Shown here in pieces: positions 45,124 to 53,952 of a stretch of DNA of 64,000 bases. The stretch covers positions 560,179-624,178 of the forward strand of contig NZ_RZMY01000006.1 in assembly GCF_003992615.1 (NCBI RefSeq), written 5' to 3'. A program made the translations under genes and the position numbers. Numbering within the stretch: the stretch's first letter is position 1; each line of letters starts with the position of its first letter. The notes under the pieces are model-generated. The model ran no database searches. It had not been told where the DNA came from and saw nothing but the letters and a program-made list of their open reading frames with translations. This DNA is from Flagellimonas beolgyonensis (GTDB lineage Bacteria > Bacteroidota > Bacteroidia > Flavobacteriales > Flavobacteriaceae).

Positions 45124-46646
45124 TCTATAGTTGCAGGTGGTTTTGAGCTAATGTCATACACTACTCTATTAACGCCTTTAACCTTATTTATTATATCATT
45201 CGAGGTCTTTTGCAAGAACTCATAAGGTAAATTTACCCAATCGGCCGTCATACCATCGGTACTTTCCACGGCTCTGAGCGCCACACATTTTTCGTACGTA
45301 CGCTCATCTCCCATGACCCCTACACTATCTACGGGCAAAAGCATGGCTCCGGCCTGCCAGACCTTGTCATAAAGTCCCCATTTTTTCAATCCTTCAATAA
45401 AAATGGCATCCACTTCCTGCAAAATAGCCACTTTTTCGGGGGTAATGTCCCCTAATATACGGATTCCCAGTCCAGGACCCGGAAAGGGGTGCCTTCCCAA
45501 GATGTCTTCGGACATTCCCATACTGGCTCCTACCCTTCGCACCTCATCTTTAAACAACATTTTTAACGGCTCCACAATCTTTAACTTCATATAATCGGGC
45601 AGTCCTCCAACGTTGTGGTGGCTTTTGATCACTGCGGATGGCCCTCCACTTGCAGAAACGGATTCAATCCGATCGGGGTAGATGGTACCTTGCGCCAACC
45701 ATTTGGCATTTTCCACTTTGTGGGATTCGTCATCGAACACCTCAATAAACACCCTACCAATAATCTTCCGTTTCTTTTCAGGATCGGATTCTCCCTTTAA
45801 TGCATCCAAAAAACGTGCCGAAGCATCAACTCCTTTTACGTTGAGACCCATGTGCTTGTATTGGTCCAACACGCTTTCAAACTCATTTTTGCGCAAAAGT
45901 CCGTTGTTCACAAAAATACAGTACAGATGGTCGCCAATGGCTTTGTTCAACAACATGGCCGCCACGCTGGAATCCACTCCACCGGACAGACCCAAGATCA
46001 CTTTTTCATCACCAATCTCCTGTTTCAACTCTTCAACCGTGGTTTCCACGAAGGCATCCGGGGTCCAATCCTGCTTTAAGCCGGCAATGTTCACCAAAAA
46101 GTTTTCCAACAGCTTTTTACCATCGGTGGTATGGTACACCTCGGGGTGGAACTGGATACCATAGGTGGTTTCCCCTTCAATTTTAAAGGCTGCATTTTCC
46201 ACATCGTGGGTACTGGCCAAACGCACAGCACCGGTAGGCAATTCCTTAATGGTATCGGAATGGCTCATCCACACCTGGCTTCCCTCGCCCAACCCCTTCA
46301 AAAATGCTTCTCCCCCTTTTACGAACGAAAGATTGGCCCTGCCGTATTCGCGGGTGGCGGATGGCGCAACATTGCCCCCATTAAAATGGGACAGATATTG
46401 GGCACCGTAACAAATGCCCAATAATGGCATTTTGCCCTTGATCTCGGACAAATCCGGATGGGGTGCTGTTTCGGACCGAACGGATGAAGGAGATCCAGAT
46501 AGAATCACGGCCTTATATTCCGAGAGGTCTTCCGGCAGCTTGTTATACGGTTTAATTTCTGAATAGATGTTGAGTTCCCTAACGCGTCTCGCGATCAATT
46601 GTGTGTACTGGGAACCGAAGTCTAGGATAAGTACGTTGTTATGCAT
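45114..46646 (-). CDS. guaA: GMP synthase (glutamine-hydrolysing)
   Basis: The 510-residue enzyme makes GMP from XMP. The glutaminase domain has C79 (GICYGAQ), H167 and E169 (QFHPEVYH); the ATP pyrophosphatase loop is SGGVDSS (221-227) and the dimerisation domain closes the protein with PPATIEWE. The start [13 protein letters not shown] was chosen over an ATG five codons upstream. A -7 box (TATTTTTG) ends 3 bases before the ATG, suggesting a leaderless message. It leads the operon with LysM, OsmC and DUF922 genes. Confidence 0.96.
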   Translation of the reverse strand: MHNNVLILDFGSQYTQLIARRVRELNIYSEIKPYNKLPEDLSEYKAVILSGSPSSVRSETAPHPDLSEIKGKMPLLGICYGAQYLSHFNGGNVAPSATREYGRANLSFVKGGEAFLKGLGEGSQVWMSHSDTIKELPTGAVRLASTHDVENAAFKIEGETTYGIQFHPEVYHTTDGKKLLENFLVNIAGLKQDWTPDAFVETTVEELKQEIGDEKVILGLSGGVDSSVAAMLLNKAIGDHLYCIFVNNGLLRKNEFESVLDQYKHMGLNVKGVDASARFLDALKGESDPEKKRKIIGRVFIEVFDDESHKVENAKWLAQGTIYPDRIESVSASGGPSAVIKSHHNVGGLPDYMKLKIVEPLKMLFKDEVRRVGASMGMSEDILGRHPFPGPGLGIRILGDITPEKVAILQEVDAIFIEGLKKWGLYDKVWQAGAMLLPVDSVGVMGDERTYEKCVALRAVESTDGMTADWVNLPYEFLQKTSNDIINKVKGVNRVVYDISSKPPATIEWE

Positions 46647-46649
46647 GGG

Positions 46650-46657
46650 CAAAAATA
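46650..46657 (-). promoter_or_regulatory. -7 box TATTTTTG of guaA
   Basis: This is an exact TAnnTTTG match on the minus strand separated from the ATG by CCC only. It would initiate at the start codon itself. Confidence 0.5.
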
Positions 46658-46844
46658 GCAATTTGCTTTAGTTGAAAAAGTATCTTTTACAGGATATTTA
46701 TGACAAGTTTTTCAACGGGTAATCCACCATGGGTTTTTCGCTAAAAAGATCGTAAATCCGATATTTGGTCCCCATCAAACCATTATGTAGTTTTTTTCTT
46801 AATAGAATTCGTTATTTCTTTGCGGTTCCAAAATTGACCAAACC

Positions 46845-47504
46845 ATGATCAAGGGATTCATTTTCGATTTGGATGGGGTTATCACCGATACGGCCGAACT
46901 CCATTATGAGGCGTGGAAAAAATTGTCCGATGAAATGGGCTGGCACTTCGACCGCGAGCTCAATGAACAACTTCGGGGCATTTCTCGAATGGATTCCATA
47001 AAAGTGATCATGGACCACAACAAGGTTTCCCTTACCGATGATGCCGTGGTGTCCTTGGCCACCAAGAAAAATGACATTTACGTGGCCAGTCTCGATACCA
47101 TGACCCCCGACGATTATCTTCCGGGTGCACGTGAACTGCTTACCCATTTGCGCACCGAGGGATTTAGTGTGGCCTTGGGCAGTGCCAGTAAAAATGCCAT
47201 AAAGGTTTTGGAGCAACTGAACGCCACCCACTATTTTGATGTGATCGGTGATGGCAATAGTGTTACCCAAAGCAAACCGGCCCCCGATATCTTTTTATTC
47301 GCTGCGGAGAAAATGAAATTGCCTGCCAACAACTGTATCGTATTTGAAGATGCGGAAAAGGGCATTGATGCTGCCAAAGCCGGCGGTTTTTACAGTGTCG
47401 GCATAGGGCCCGAAGAACGCGTGGGCCATGCAAATCTTCGGTTCGACACCATGAAGCAGGCTACGTTGTTCGAAATCAAATCCTTCTTCGGCGATTTGTT
47501 TTAG
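46845..47504 (+). CDS. pgmB: Beta-phosphoglucomutase
   Basis: The 219-residue HAD-superfamily enzyme interconverts beta-glucose 1-phosphate and glucose 6-phosphate, a step after maltose or trehalose phosphorolysis. Nucleophile D8 and acid/base D10 are in FIFDLDGVITDT; the cap has LRGISRMDS, and the later motifs GSASKNA, SKPAPDIF and FEDAEKGIDAAKAG are complete. No phosphorylase gene adjoins it, unlike in many maltose clusters; glgB and a GH31 enzyme are 42 kb away. The following gene encodes a regulator on the same strand, 93 bases downstream. Confidence 0.93.
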   Translation: MIKGFIFDLDGVITDTAELHYEAWKKLSDEMGWHFDRELNEQLRGISRMDSIKVIMDHNKVSLTDDAVVSLATKKNDIYVASLDTMTPDDYLPGARELLTHLRTEGFSVALGSASKNAIKVLEQLNATHYFDVIGDGNSVTQSKPAPDIFLFAAEKMKLPANNCIVFEDAEKGIDAAKAGGFYSVGIGPEERVGHANLRFDTMKQATLFEIKSFFGDLF

Positions 47505-47597
47505 GTAGATCAATTTTCTGCCGATATTTTCCATTCAATCCACTCTGTTTCAAAAAGTTGGGTTTATTTGTCTATTTTAGGGGGTAATTCAACCTGT

Positions 47598-49445
47598 ATG
47601 AAACCCCACGATTATTTCACATACTTCGTTTTTTCTTTCCTGCTCACCACGATTTGGAGTCAAGAAAATGAGCAGAAAATAGATAGCATCTTTGCAATCA
47701 TCAACGAAACACAGGTAGATACCATCAAGGCCAGAAATTATTTGGCATTATCCGATCTTACCATGTACAACGACCAGAAAAAGACGCTGGAATATCTGGA
47801 ACAAGCCCAATCACTCTACCAAAAAAGCAATAACGATAAGGGAGTGGCCAAACTGTACGCCCAAAAAGCCAACTACTATTACCGCTTGGGACAAATTGAT
47901 TCCGCCCGCCACTACTTGGTCAATTCCGTGGACAAATCCCTTGAATTGGGCGATACGTTGAGAGCTTCGGTCATTCGGCACAACATCGGTATCCTAGACC
48001 ACTACCAAGGCAATACAGAAAGTGCCAACACCATTATGGAAATAAACATTCCCGTATTTAAAAGGTTCAACGATTCCCTTCACTTGGGGAACGCGTATTT
48101 GTTAAAGGGAAAAATTGGGATGACCAATGGATTCTTCAACATTGCCCTGCTGGAGACACAAAATGCCTTGAAAATCCATCGGGCCCTAAACGATGACTTC
48201 AGGATTGCCGAGGACCTGTTTCAAATTGGCATTATTTATCAAACCACCGAAGACCACCAAAACGCCATTGCTATTTTTGAAGAAAGCATCGACAACTACC
48301 GCAAGATAGAAAACGACCAGAGTGTGGCCCAGGTACTCAACTATTTGGCCGACTCAAAAATCAAGTTACAGCAATACGAGTCTGCCGAGAAGGACTTGGA
48401 GGATGCCATGGCGCTTTCAAGGAAGCTTGAATACAATGCCAATATCGCCAGGGTCTATTTCAATATGGGCCTCTTGGAATTTAAACGGGAGGATTACCCA
48501 GAGGCCATCTCCCATTTTAAATCCAGTTTGGAGGTTTGGAAAACCATTGGTTCCCCTTATAATGAGGCCACCTCCCTTTATTACATGGCGCAGGCCTATG
48601 AAAAGGAGGGGGATTTTGCCAACGCACTGTCTTATGTGGATGCCAGTTTGGCCATTGGCGACCAATTGGGCGACCCCGAAATACTGGGTAAGGTATACCT
48701 AACCAAGGCCAATATTTTGGAAGGTCTTAAAAATTATGATGGGGCCTTGGCCTATTTCAAAATGAACAAGGCCATAAGCGATTCCATTTTTACCCTAAAT
48801 CGCACCAAAGCCACCGAAGAGCTCAAGACCATATATGAAACCGAAAAAAAGGAACAGCAGATCGTCTTGTTGGAACAAGAGGCCAAGGTGAGCAATCTCC
48901 AAAAATTGTTATTGGGAGGTGGTCTTGGATTATCAGTGCTGGTTTTTGGATTTGGTTTTTATGGCATCCGCCAAAAACTAAAACGCAACAAGGCTGAAAA
49001 AGCGAAATTGGATGCAGAACTCGCCTTTAAAAAGAAGGAACTCACCACCCATGCTTTGCATTTGGCGAAAAAGAACGAAGTATTGGAAGGTTTGAAATTG
49101 CAGGCCGAAGAACTCAAAAAAGAGGAAGCCTCCACAAAAGGGTACCAACAACTTATCCGGACCATCAATTTTGATTTACAGGACGATACCAATTGGAAAA
49201 ACTTCTCCCACTATTTTGAACAGGTCCACAAGGATTTCAACAAAAATGTAAAGGCTAGGTTTCCGGAAATCACTTCCAATGAACTCCGATTATTGGCCCT
49301 TATGAAAATGAATCTTTCCTCCAAGGAGATTGCCAATATCTTGAACATATCCCAAGAGGGCATTAAAAAGGCGCGCTATCGACTTCGTAAAAAATTGAAC
49401 ATTGCCACCGAGGATTCCCTTCAAGATTTGGTGCTGAGTCTCTAA
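47598..49445 (+). CDS. TPR - membrane helix - LuxR-type HTH regulator
   Basis: The 615-residue protein has a signal-like N-terminal helix ending near WSQ, about eight TPR units in the periplasm (about 30-400), a membrane helix at about 437-457, a charged coiled coil (458-510) and a C-terminal HTH (about 560-603: SNELRLLALMKMNLSSKEIA, NISQEGIKKARYRLRKKL). This layout places a sensor outside and a DNA-binding domain inside the cell. Its target may be the lipoprotein gene just downstream (218-base gap), whose promoter has tandem GTCCACC repeats; that link is inference. The ATG at 47598 gives the best signal sequence. Confidence 0.88.
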   Translation: MKPHDYFTYFVFSFLLTTIWSQENEQKIDSIFAIINETQVDTIKARNYLALSDLTMYNDQKKTLEYLEQAQSLYQKSNNDKGVAKLYAQKANYYYRLGQIDSARHYLVNSVDKSLELGDTLRASVIRHNIGILDHYQGNTESANTIMEINIPVFKRFNDSLHLGNAYLLKGKIGMTNGFFNIALLETQNALKIHRALNDDFRIAEDLFQIGIIYQTTEDHQNAIAIFEESIDNYRKIENDQSVAQVLNYLADSKIKLQQYESAEKDLEDAMALSRKLEYNANIARVYFNMGLLEFKREDYPEAISHFKSSLEVWKTIGSPYNEATSLYYMAQAYEKEGDFANALSYVDASLAIGDQLGDPEILGKVYLTKANILEGLKNYDGALAYFKMNKAISDSIFTLNRTKATEELKTIYETEKKEQQIVLLEQEAKVSNLQKLLLGGGLGLSVLVFGFGFYGIRQKLKRNKAEKAKLDAELAFKKKELTTHALHLAKKNEVLEGLKLQAEELKKEEASTKGYQQLIRTINFDLQDDTNWKNFSHYFEQVHKDFNKNVKARFPEITSNELRLLALMKMNLSSKEIANILNISQEGIKKARYRLRKKLNIATEDSLQDLVLSL

Positions 49446-49493
49446 CAACTGTTTCCAGCTGTCCCCTTGTTGTTCCTGCATTTAAATGGCGGT

Positions 49494-49550
49494 GTCCACC
49501 TTTTGTCCACCCTGCTTTTTTCAATGCTCAAAATCAGTCACTTATGTTTG
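49494..49550 (+). promoter_or_regulatory. Tandem GTCCACC repeats plus promoter of the orphan lipoprotein gene
   Basis: GTCCACC occurs at 49494-49500 and 49505-49511 (11-base period, same face of the helix). A T-rich -33 region (49515-49521) and an exact -7 box TATGTTTG (49543-49550) follow. The repeats sit directly upstream of the -33, as an activator site would. The leader to the ATG at 49664 is about 105 bases and can fold a GGTCT/AGACC stem. Confidence 0.5.
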
Positions 49551-49663
49551 TTTCGTCAAGAATTTGACAACCGTTTTGTGGTCTTGCTCGGCTAAGGGCT
49601 GCAGACCGTTACCGGGCAGGTCGCACAAAACGAAAATAAAGTTCAACCACAAAACAAAATGTG

Positions 49664-51961
49664 ATGAAAACAATACAGAAACCTATGAACAGAATGGGGC
49701 TAATGCTACTTATTGCATTGGCAGTTTCTTGTGGAAAAGACAATGGCATAGAACCCATTGCATCCGATCCCTGTAAAGAAAATCCGTGCGGCAATCCTGA
49801 ACTTTGTCCCGACCAATGTACCAGCATAGACACCGGGGATGCCATCACCAAGGACGACCTTACCCCAGAAGGTACGGTGACCGAAACAACCAACGGCTAT
49901 CTAGTGGATGGGTCGCTTACGATGAAAACCGAAGATGAAACCATCGTTTTCGCTGAGGCCGATCTAGATGTTCAGTTTAATGAAGATGGAACTTTAAAAA
50001 GTATTAGCGGTACATCCGAAATTCCTGCACCTACCAACTACTTTGAATTTGAAACCCCGGTCCAGGCCGATATCGGGTTCTTTACGGGTAAATTTTTGAA
50101 TGAAAACCGCGATTTTGAAATCCAATTGGTGGATGAACGCTCTTATTTTGTGTTTGCCATATCCGTGGGGTTGGAACTTAAACTTGGCGCCAATGACGAT
50201 CCTGATGCCTATAAACCACTTTCCATTGAAGCACCTGTTGGGGGGCATATCACTTTTATTGCAGATTATACCGACCCCATGTTCTTCTTTTCGTTGGGTG
50301 GTGATGCCTTGGGCGGCAATGATGACAACGGTGGCAATTCCAATGGTGATGGCAATGGTGGAAATGATGGCAATTCGAGCCACAACAAATTGGCCAGTGT
50401 AAGTTTTGGTGCCTCATTTGGCTCAAACTTTATGTATGTTCCCACCAATCCTGTTCAAGGCAATGTAGTTTCGTTCCAAGCCAATCAGGTCACTGGAGGA
50501 ACCGTCTCGTTCTTTAAGGTGCTGGAAGCTACCGGTATGTATTACCAAAACAGGGGATTCAATGCTGATCTAAATTTTGATGAACCGATGGAATCGAACT
50601 TTGGCGCCAACTATAGGGCCGGCATCAATGGTCAGCTCGACCTATCCATGGAAATCACCTCATTTATCTCCTTTGGCTTTCCCATAGGTTCGGGCAGCGC
50701 AGCAGTGGTGGCGGAAGCTTCCACCAACGATGGAATTGTTGCCAAGGCCTTTATCAATGGTTTGGTAGATCCAGACTTGTCTTGGTGGCCAGATTTTATT
50801 CCATTAAAACCCGATGGAGACCTCAATGCTTATGGTTTTGTGGAGCAGACCGGCAATTTTGATATTGGCATGTCCGGCTCCTTTGTCATCGAAATGCCAA
50901 CAGGGGACCAAGGTATGGAAGGTTCGGTGCGGGGCACCCCCGATGCCTTTACCATGGAGGGAGAAGTATATTCTGGTGATGATGTTTGGGGAGCTTCTGC
51001 CGTGTTTACCACCAATGAGACCAAATGTGTAGCCACAACACCCAATAATTTTACTGATGGTATTTCCGAAACGGTAACTTCCCAAATTGATGCAGCCATA
51101 GAAACCACAGAAAAAGCAATACAGGATTTGGAGGATGCAGAGGCACAATATGAACTGGAACTTAGCCTAAGAGGATTAAGGGCTGCGCTACCGGGAATAA
51201 TCGATAGGGCTCAAACCGCCATTGATGATGCCGTGGCTGCAGGACTTGCCTCGGGCAGGAGCACAATCAATTCGTACTTGAGCGACAATAATCGTATTCT
51301 TTGCAGCGACAATCTTTCGGGACAAATTGATGCAGTTGTTCGGGGCCATCGAAATGCTTTGACCCGATTGCGAAATGCCGTTAGCGAATCGAACGACAAT
51401 GAAACCACTCGAACAGAATTGGAGGCAGCTTTAAGAAATCTGGCCAGTTTGGACCGGATCAACAGAACATTTTCGGTTACCATTATCCATGGTCATGCCA
51501 CATTCGGTTGTGGTGCCTTGTGGACAATGACGGCATCACGAAATGTTACCATCAACGAAACCATACTCACCAGTGATCAAAAAGCCCAGCTGCTGGAGGC
51601 TGCGGACAATGTGAAATATATCGCAGAGGCCGATGGCATTCGCATTGAAGCCCAAGATATCCTTGATCAATTGCCCACCGTGGCAGAATTGGAAGCGTTA
51701 CGGGATACTGTTGAGGCATGTGTACAAGAACTCACCAATGGCATTGGCGGAGCAGGATTTGTGTACAACCACGACACAAAGGCTTTTACACATTTTGTGA
51801 TCATCAATGGGGAGGAAAAAGAAGTAGGCAGCTTTAATATTTTTGATAAAAACGAGTTGATTGCCGTATCCAGACCGGAGATTGGAGACTGCAATGCCAA
51901 TGGAGCGCTCAATAAGTTGTTGGAAGAGGCCAAAGCCAGAACGGTGAAAAACCAATATTGA
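49664..51961 (+). CDS. Large lipoprotein of unknown function with beta-rich and helical parts
   Basis: No family is recognised for this 765-residue product. The signal ends at ALAVSC (Cys23), followed by a cysteine-rich segment (DPCKENPCGNPELCPDQC, about 36-53). A beta-rich region (about 75-460) is interrupted by a low-complexity Gly/Asn/Asp linker (about 215-240), and a largely helical region (about 475-700) has heptad-like stretches such as IDAAIETTEKAIQDLEDAEA. Further cysteines are scattered towards the C-terminus. It should sit on the outer membrane or cell surface. The ATG at 49664 was preferred to a GTG one codon upstream. It has its own promoter and terminator and follows a TPR-HTH regulator. 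Confidence 0.85.
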   Translation: MKTIQKPMNRMGLMLLIALAVSCGKDNGIEPIASDPCKENPCGNPELCPDQCTSIDTGDAITKDDLTPEGTVTETTNGYLVDGSLTMKTEDETIVFAEADLDVQFNEDGTLKSISGTSEIPAPTNYFEFETPVQADIGFFTGKFLNENRDFEIQLVDERSYFVFAISVGLELKLGANDDPDAYKPLSIEAPVGGHITFIADYTDPMFFFSLGGDALGGNDDNGGNSNGDGNGGNDGNSSHNKLASVSFGASFGSNFMYVPTNPVQGNVVSFQANQVTGGTVSFFKVLEATGMYYQNRGFNADLNFDEPMESNFGANYRAGINGQLDLSMEITSFISFGFPIGSGSAAVVAEASTNDGIVAKAFINGLVDPDLSWWPDFIPLKPDGDLNAYGFVEQTGNFDIGMSGSFVIEMPTGDQGMEGSVRGTPDAFTMEGEVYSGDDVWGASAVFTTNETKCVATTPNNFTDGISETVTSQIDAAIETTEKAIQDLEDAEAQYELELSLRGLRAALPGIIDRAQTAIDDAVAAGLASGRSTINSYLSDNNRILCSDNLSGQIDAVVRGHRNALTRLRNAVSESNDNETTRTELEAALRNLASLDRINRTFSVTIIHGHATFGCGALWTMTASRNVTINETILTSDQKAQLLEAADNVKYIAEADGIRIEAQDILDQLPTVAELEALRDTVEACVQELTNGIGGAGFVYNHDTKAFTHFVIINGEEKEVGSFNIFDKNELIAVSRPEIGDCNANGALNKLLEEAKARTVKNQY

Positions 51962-51997
51962 ATACTTGACCAAAAAAAATAGAAACTACAAGAAAGC

Positions 51998-52029
51998 AAA
52001 AAGCCCCGGGAACCACTCCGGGGCTTTTT
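51998..52029 (+). terminator. Strong terminator of the orphan lipoprotein gene
   Basis: AAAAAGCCCCGG and CCGGGGCTTTTT form a perfect 12-base-pair stem with an 8-base loop. Because the stem carries A on one side and T on the other it could also stop transcripts from the opposite strand. The rest of the gap to bshC (52030-52190) shows only AT-rich sequence. Confidence 0.9.
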
Positions 52030-52190
52030 AATAAAATCAAAACCAACCTAAACATATGAGTTAACCAACTCAAAATATTTACTTTTTCATAGCAATTTCA
52101 ATAGTATAACAACGGAAAAAGAAAATACCCTACCTCGATTTGCAACTATTTTCAAAAAATTAATGGATTAACCCAGAAAGATAAGTTTCA

Positions 52191-53792
52191 TCAGTGTTTC
52201 AGCACTATGAATTCGCCACAAAATGGATCCAGACTGTCCATTAGCATGGGAACAAATGCATCGCCCATTTCCAGATACATCTCTGAAAAGTTCAATTGCC
52301 TTTCCTGCAGTGATCGGTTGGGAAACAATTCATTCTGAAGTTTTGTTAAACGAACCACATGGTCTTCCAGTTTTCGTTTCTGTGCCTTCAACAATCTTTT
52401 TTCAAGATGGTCCAACCCTTTTTTCTGTTTGACCTCTTGGGCCTTAACAGCACCCAAAAAACTCTCATCTGTTTGTTCGGCGAGTTCATATAGCTGTTTG
52501 AACTGTTCCTCCAAAAGTTGTTTTTGAGGGGTGAAATCAATATCAATATTCGAAATGTCCCGTATTTTTTTATTGATCAGGGAATGTTGTTTTAGAAATA
52601 GATGTGCGACCTGCAAATCCATTTTTTCGACTTTTTCAGATTGCTTATCGGTGATGATCAACACTGAATTCCGCAGCATCAACATGGGAAAAGTAACCCC
52701 CAAGGCATCAAAATAAGATTTAAATTCCAGCCAATAAGCCAATTCACCTCCCCCACCAATATAACAGAGGTTGGGCAATATCACTTCTTGATACAATGGC
52801 CTGCACACCACATTGGGTGAAAATCGCTCGGGATGGGCATGTAATTCTTCCTTCAAAGCTTCAGAAGTAAAATCGATATGGGTGTTGATCACATGATATT
52901 TACCATTTCGCTCCACAATACGCTCCCGCATGCCATCCTTCAAATAGAAATAATTGATTTCCCTTGGATTCACCTGTACAGCATACTCTTGGGAAACCGC
53001 TGTCAAAGCAGTGATGGTCTTCGAAACCTCTTGGAAGGCCGTTTGCTCGAAAATGTCCTTTTCCACAAAGGGCACCAGTAGTTTTTTCAATTCGGGATCA
53101 TCACCATCTACAATAACAAGGCCATACGCAGCAAATAGGGCGTTGGCCAAATATCTGGTGGCACCAGTAAGCGTGTCATGCTCCAAATAGGCTTTTTGGA
53201 AAAGCTCCTTCAAGTGGGCCACCGGACCATATTGACCCAATTCGGCAGCAAAGGCCTCGAATACCTCATCCAAACCTTCAGTGGATAGACGACCCACCGC
53301 ACCCTTGGCCTGTTTGTTCCATCTTATTTTTTTGCCGTGTAGATTGAAGAAATTGATCTCGTCAAAATCGTGGTCCTCCGTAGCCATCCAATATACCGGC
53401 ACAAAGTTATTGGCCGGGTGGTTTTCTTTCAATTTTTTGGCCAGGTTGATGGTGGAAACAATCTTGTACAAAAAGTATAGAGGACCCGTGAATAGGTTCA
53501 ACTGGTGACCTGTAACCACGGTAAACGTATTGTCCTTACCTAAATCATCAATATTCGACTCGGTGGCCTCGGAAATTTCAATCCCTTTATATTGTGCTTG
53601 AATGGATTCAACAAGGATTTTTCGATGTGATTGGGGGAAATTCTTTGCTTTCTCCTCCAATTGCGCCTTAAAATTTTCCGGTGTGGGAAATCTATTGTAA
53701 AAAGGGTCAAGTTCCTTTTTCTGATCTAGATAGTCGCAAATAAGTTTTGAAAAATAACCGGTGTCCTTAAAGGGTATACAATCTACGTCCAT
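52191..53792 (-). CDS. bshC: Bacillithiol synthase (putative cysteine ligase) BshC
   Basis: The 533-residue protein catalyses the last step of bacillithiol synthesis, adding cysteine to glucosaminyl-malate. Typical family blocks are VVTGHQLNLFTGPLYFLYKI, PVYWMATEDHDFDEINFF and LPNLCYIGGGGELAYW; a C-terminal coiled coil (about 400-490) mediates dimerisation. Its presence indicates that bacillithiol is the low-molecular-weight thiol of this organism. A -7 box TATCTTTG is 20 bases upstream of the ATG. Confidence 0.95.
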   Translation of the reverse strand: MDVDCIPFKDTGYFSKLICDYLDQKKELDPFYNRFPTPENFKAQLEEKAKNFPQSHRKILVESIQAQYKGIEISEATESNIDDLGKDNTFTVVTGHQLNLFTGPLYFLYKIVSTINLAKKLKENHPANNFVPVYWMATEDHDFDEINFFNLHGKKIRWNKQAKGAVGRLSTEGLDEVFEAFAAELGQYGPVAHLKELFQKAYLEHDTLTGATRYLANALFAAYGLVIVDGDDPELKKLLVPFVEKDIFEQTAFQEVSKTITALTAVSQEYAVQVNPREINYFYLKDGMRERIVERNGKYHVINTHIDFTSEALKEELHAHPERFSPNVVCRPLYQEVILPNLCYIGGGGELAYWLEFKSYFDALGVTFPMLMLRNSVLIITDKQSEKVEKMDLQVAHLFLKQHSLINKKIRDISNIDIDFTPQKQLLEEQFKQLYELAEQTDESFLGAVKAQEVKQKKGLDHLEKRLLKAQKRKLEDHVVRLTKLQNELFPNRSLQERQLNFSEMYLEMGDAFVPMLMDSLDPFCGEFIVLKH

Positions 53793-53811
53793 TAAAATTA
53801 AATGAGGTGTT

Positions 53812-53819
53812 CAAAGATA
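53812..53819 (-). promoter_or_regulatory. -7 box TATCTTTG of bshC
   Basis: This is an exact TAnnTTTG match on the minus strand 20 bases from the ATG. No good -33 element was found at 17-23 bases. Confidence 0.45.
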
Positions 53820-53921
53820 ACTCACTTCTTTTTTAGTCGTCCTAAAAATACGTTAATTGCATTTGTTACCCATATATCGACCTTGGAATGGAAAAATTAG
53901 GATTCAGGACCATTTTTTTGG

Positions 53922-53929
53922 TAGATTTG
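53922..53929 (+). promoter_or_regulatory. -7 box TAGATTTG of the M14 peptidase gene
   Basis: This is an exact TAnnTTTG match 23 bases before the chosen ATG at 53953. It supports that start over the in-frame ATG at 53857, which lies upstream of the box. Confidence 0.5.
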
Positions 53930-53952
53930 AAATTCAACTAATTCAACCAAAC

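Noticed and set aside
49486..49776. A 96-codon frame between the TPR regulator and the lipoprotein
   Set aside because: It runs through the promoter repeats and into the lipoprotein gene in another frame; the promoter evidence is better.
53857..53952. Longer start of the M14 peptidase at 53857
   Set aside because: It would place 32 non-conserved residues before the signal peptide, and a -7 box lies between the two start codons.
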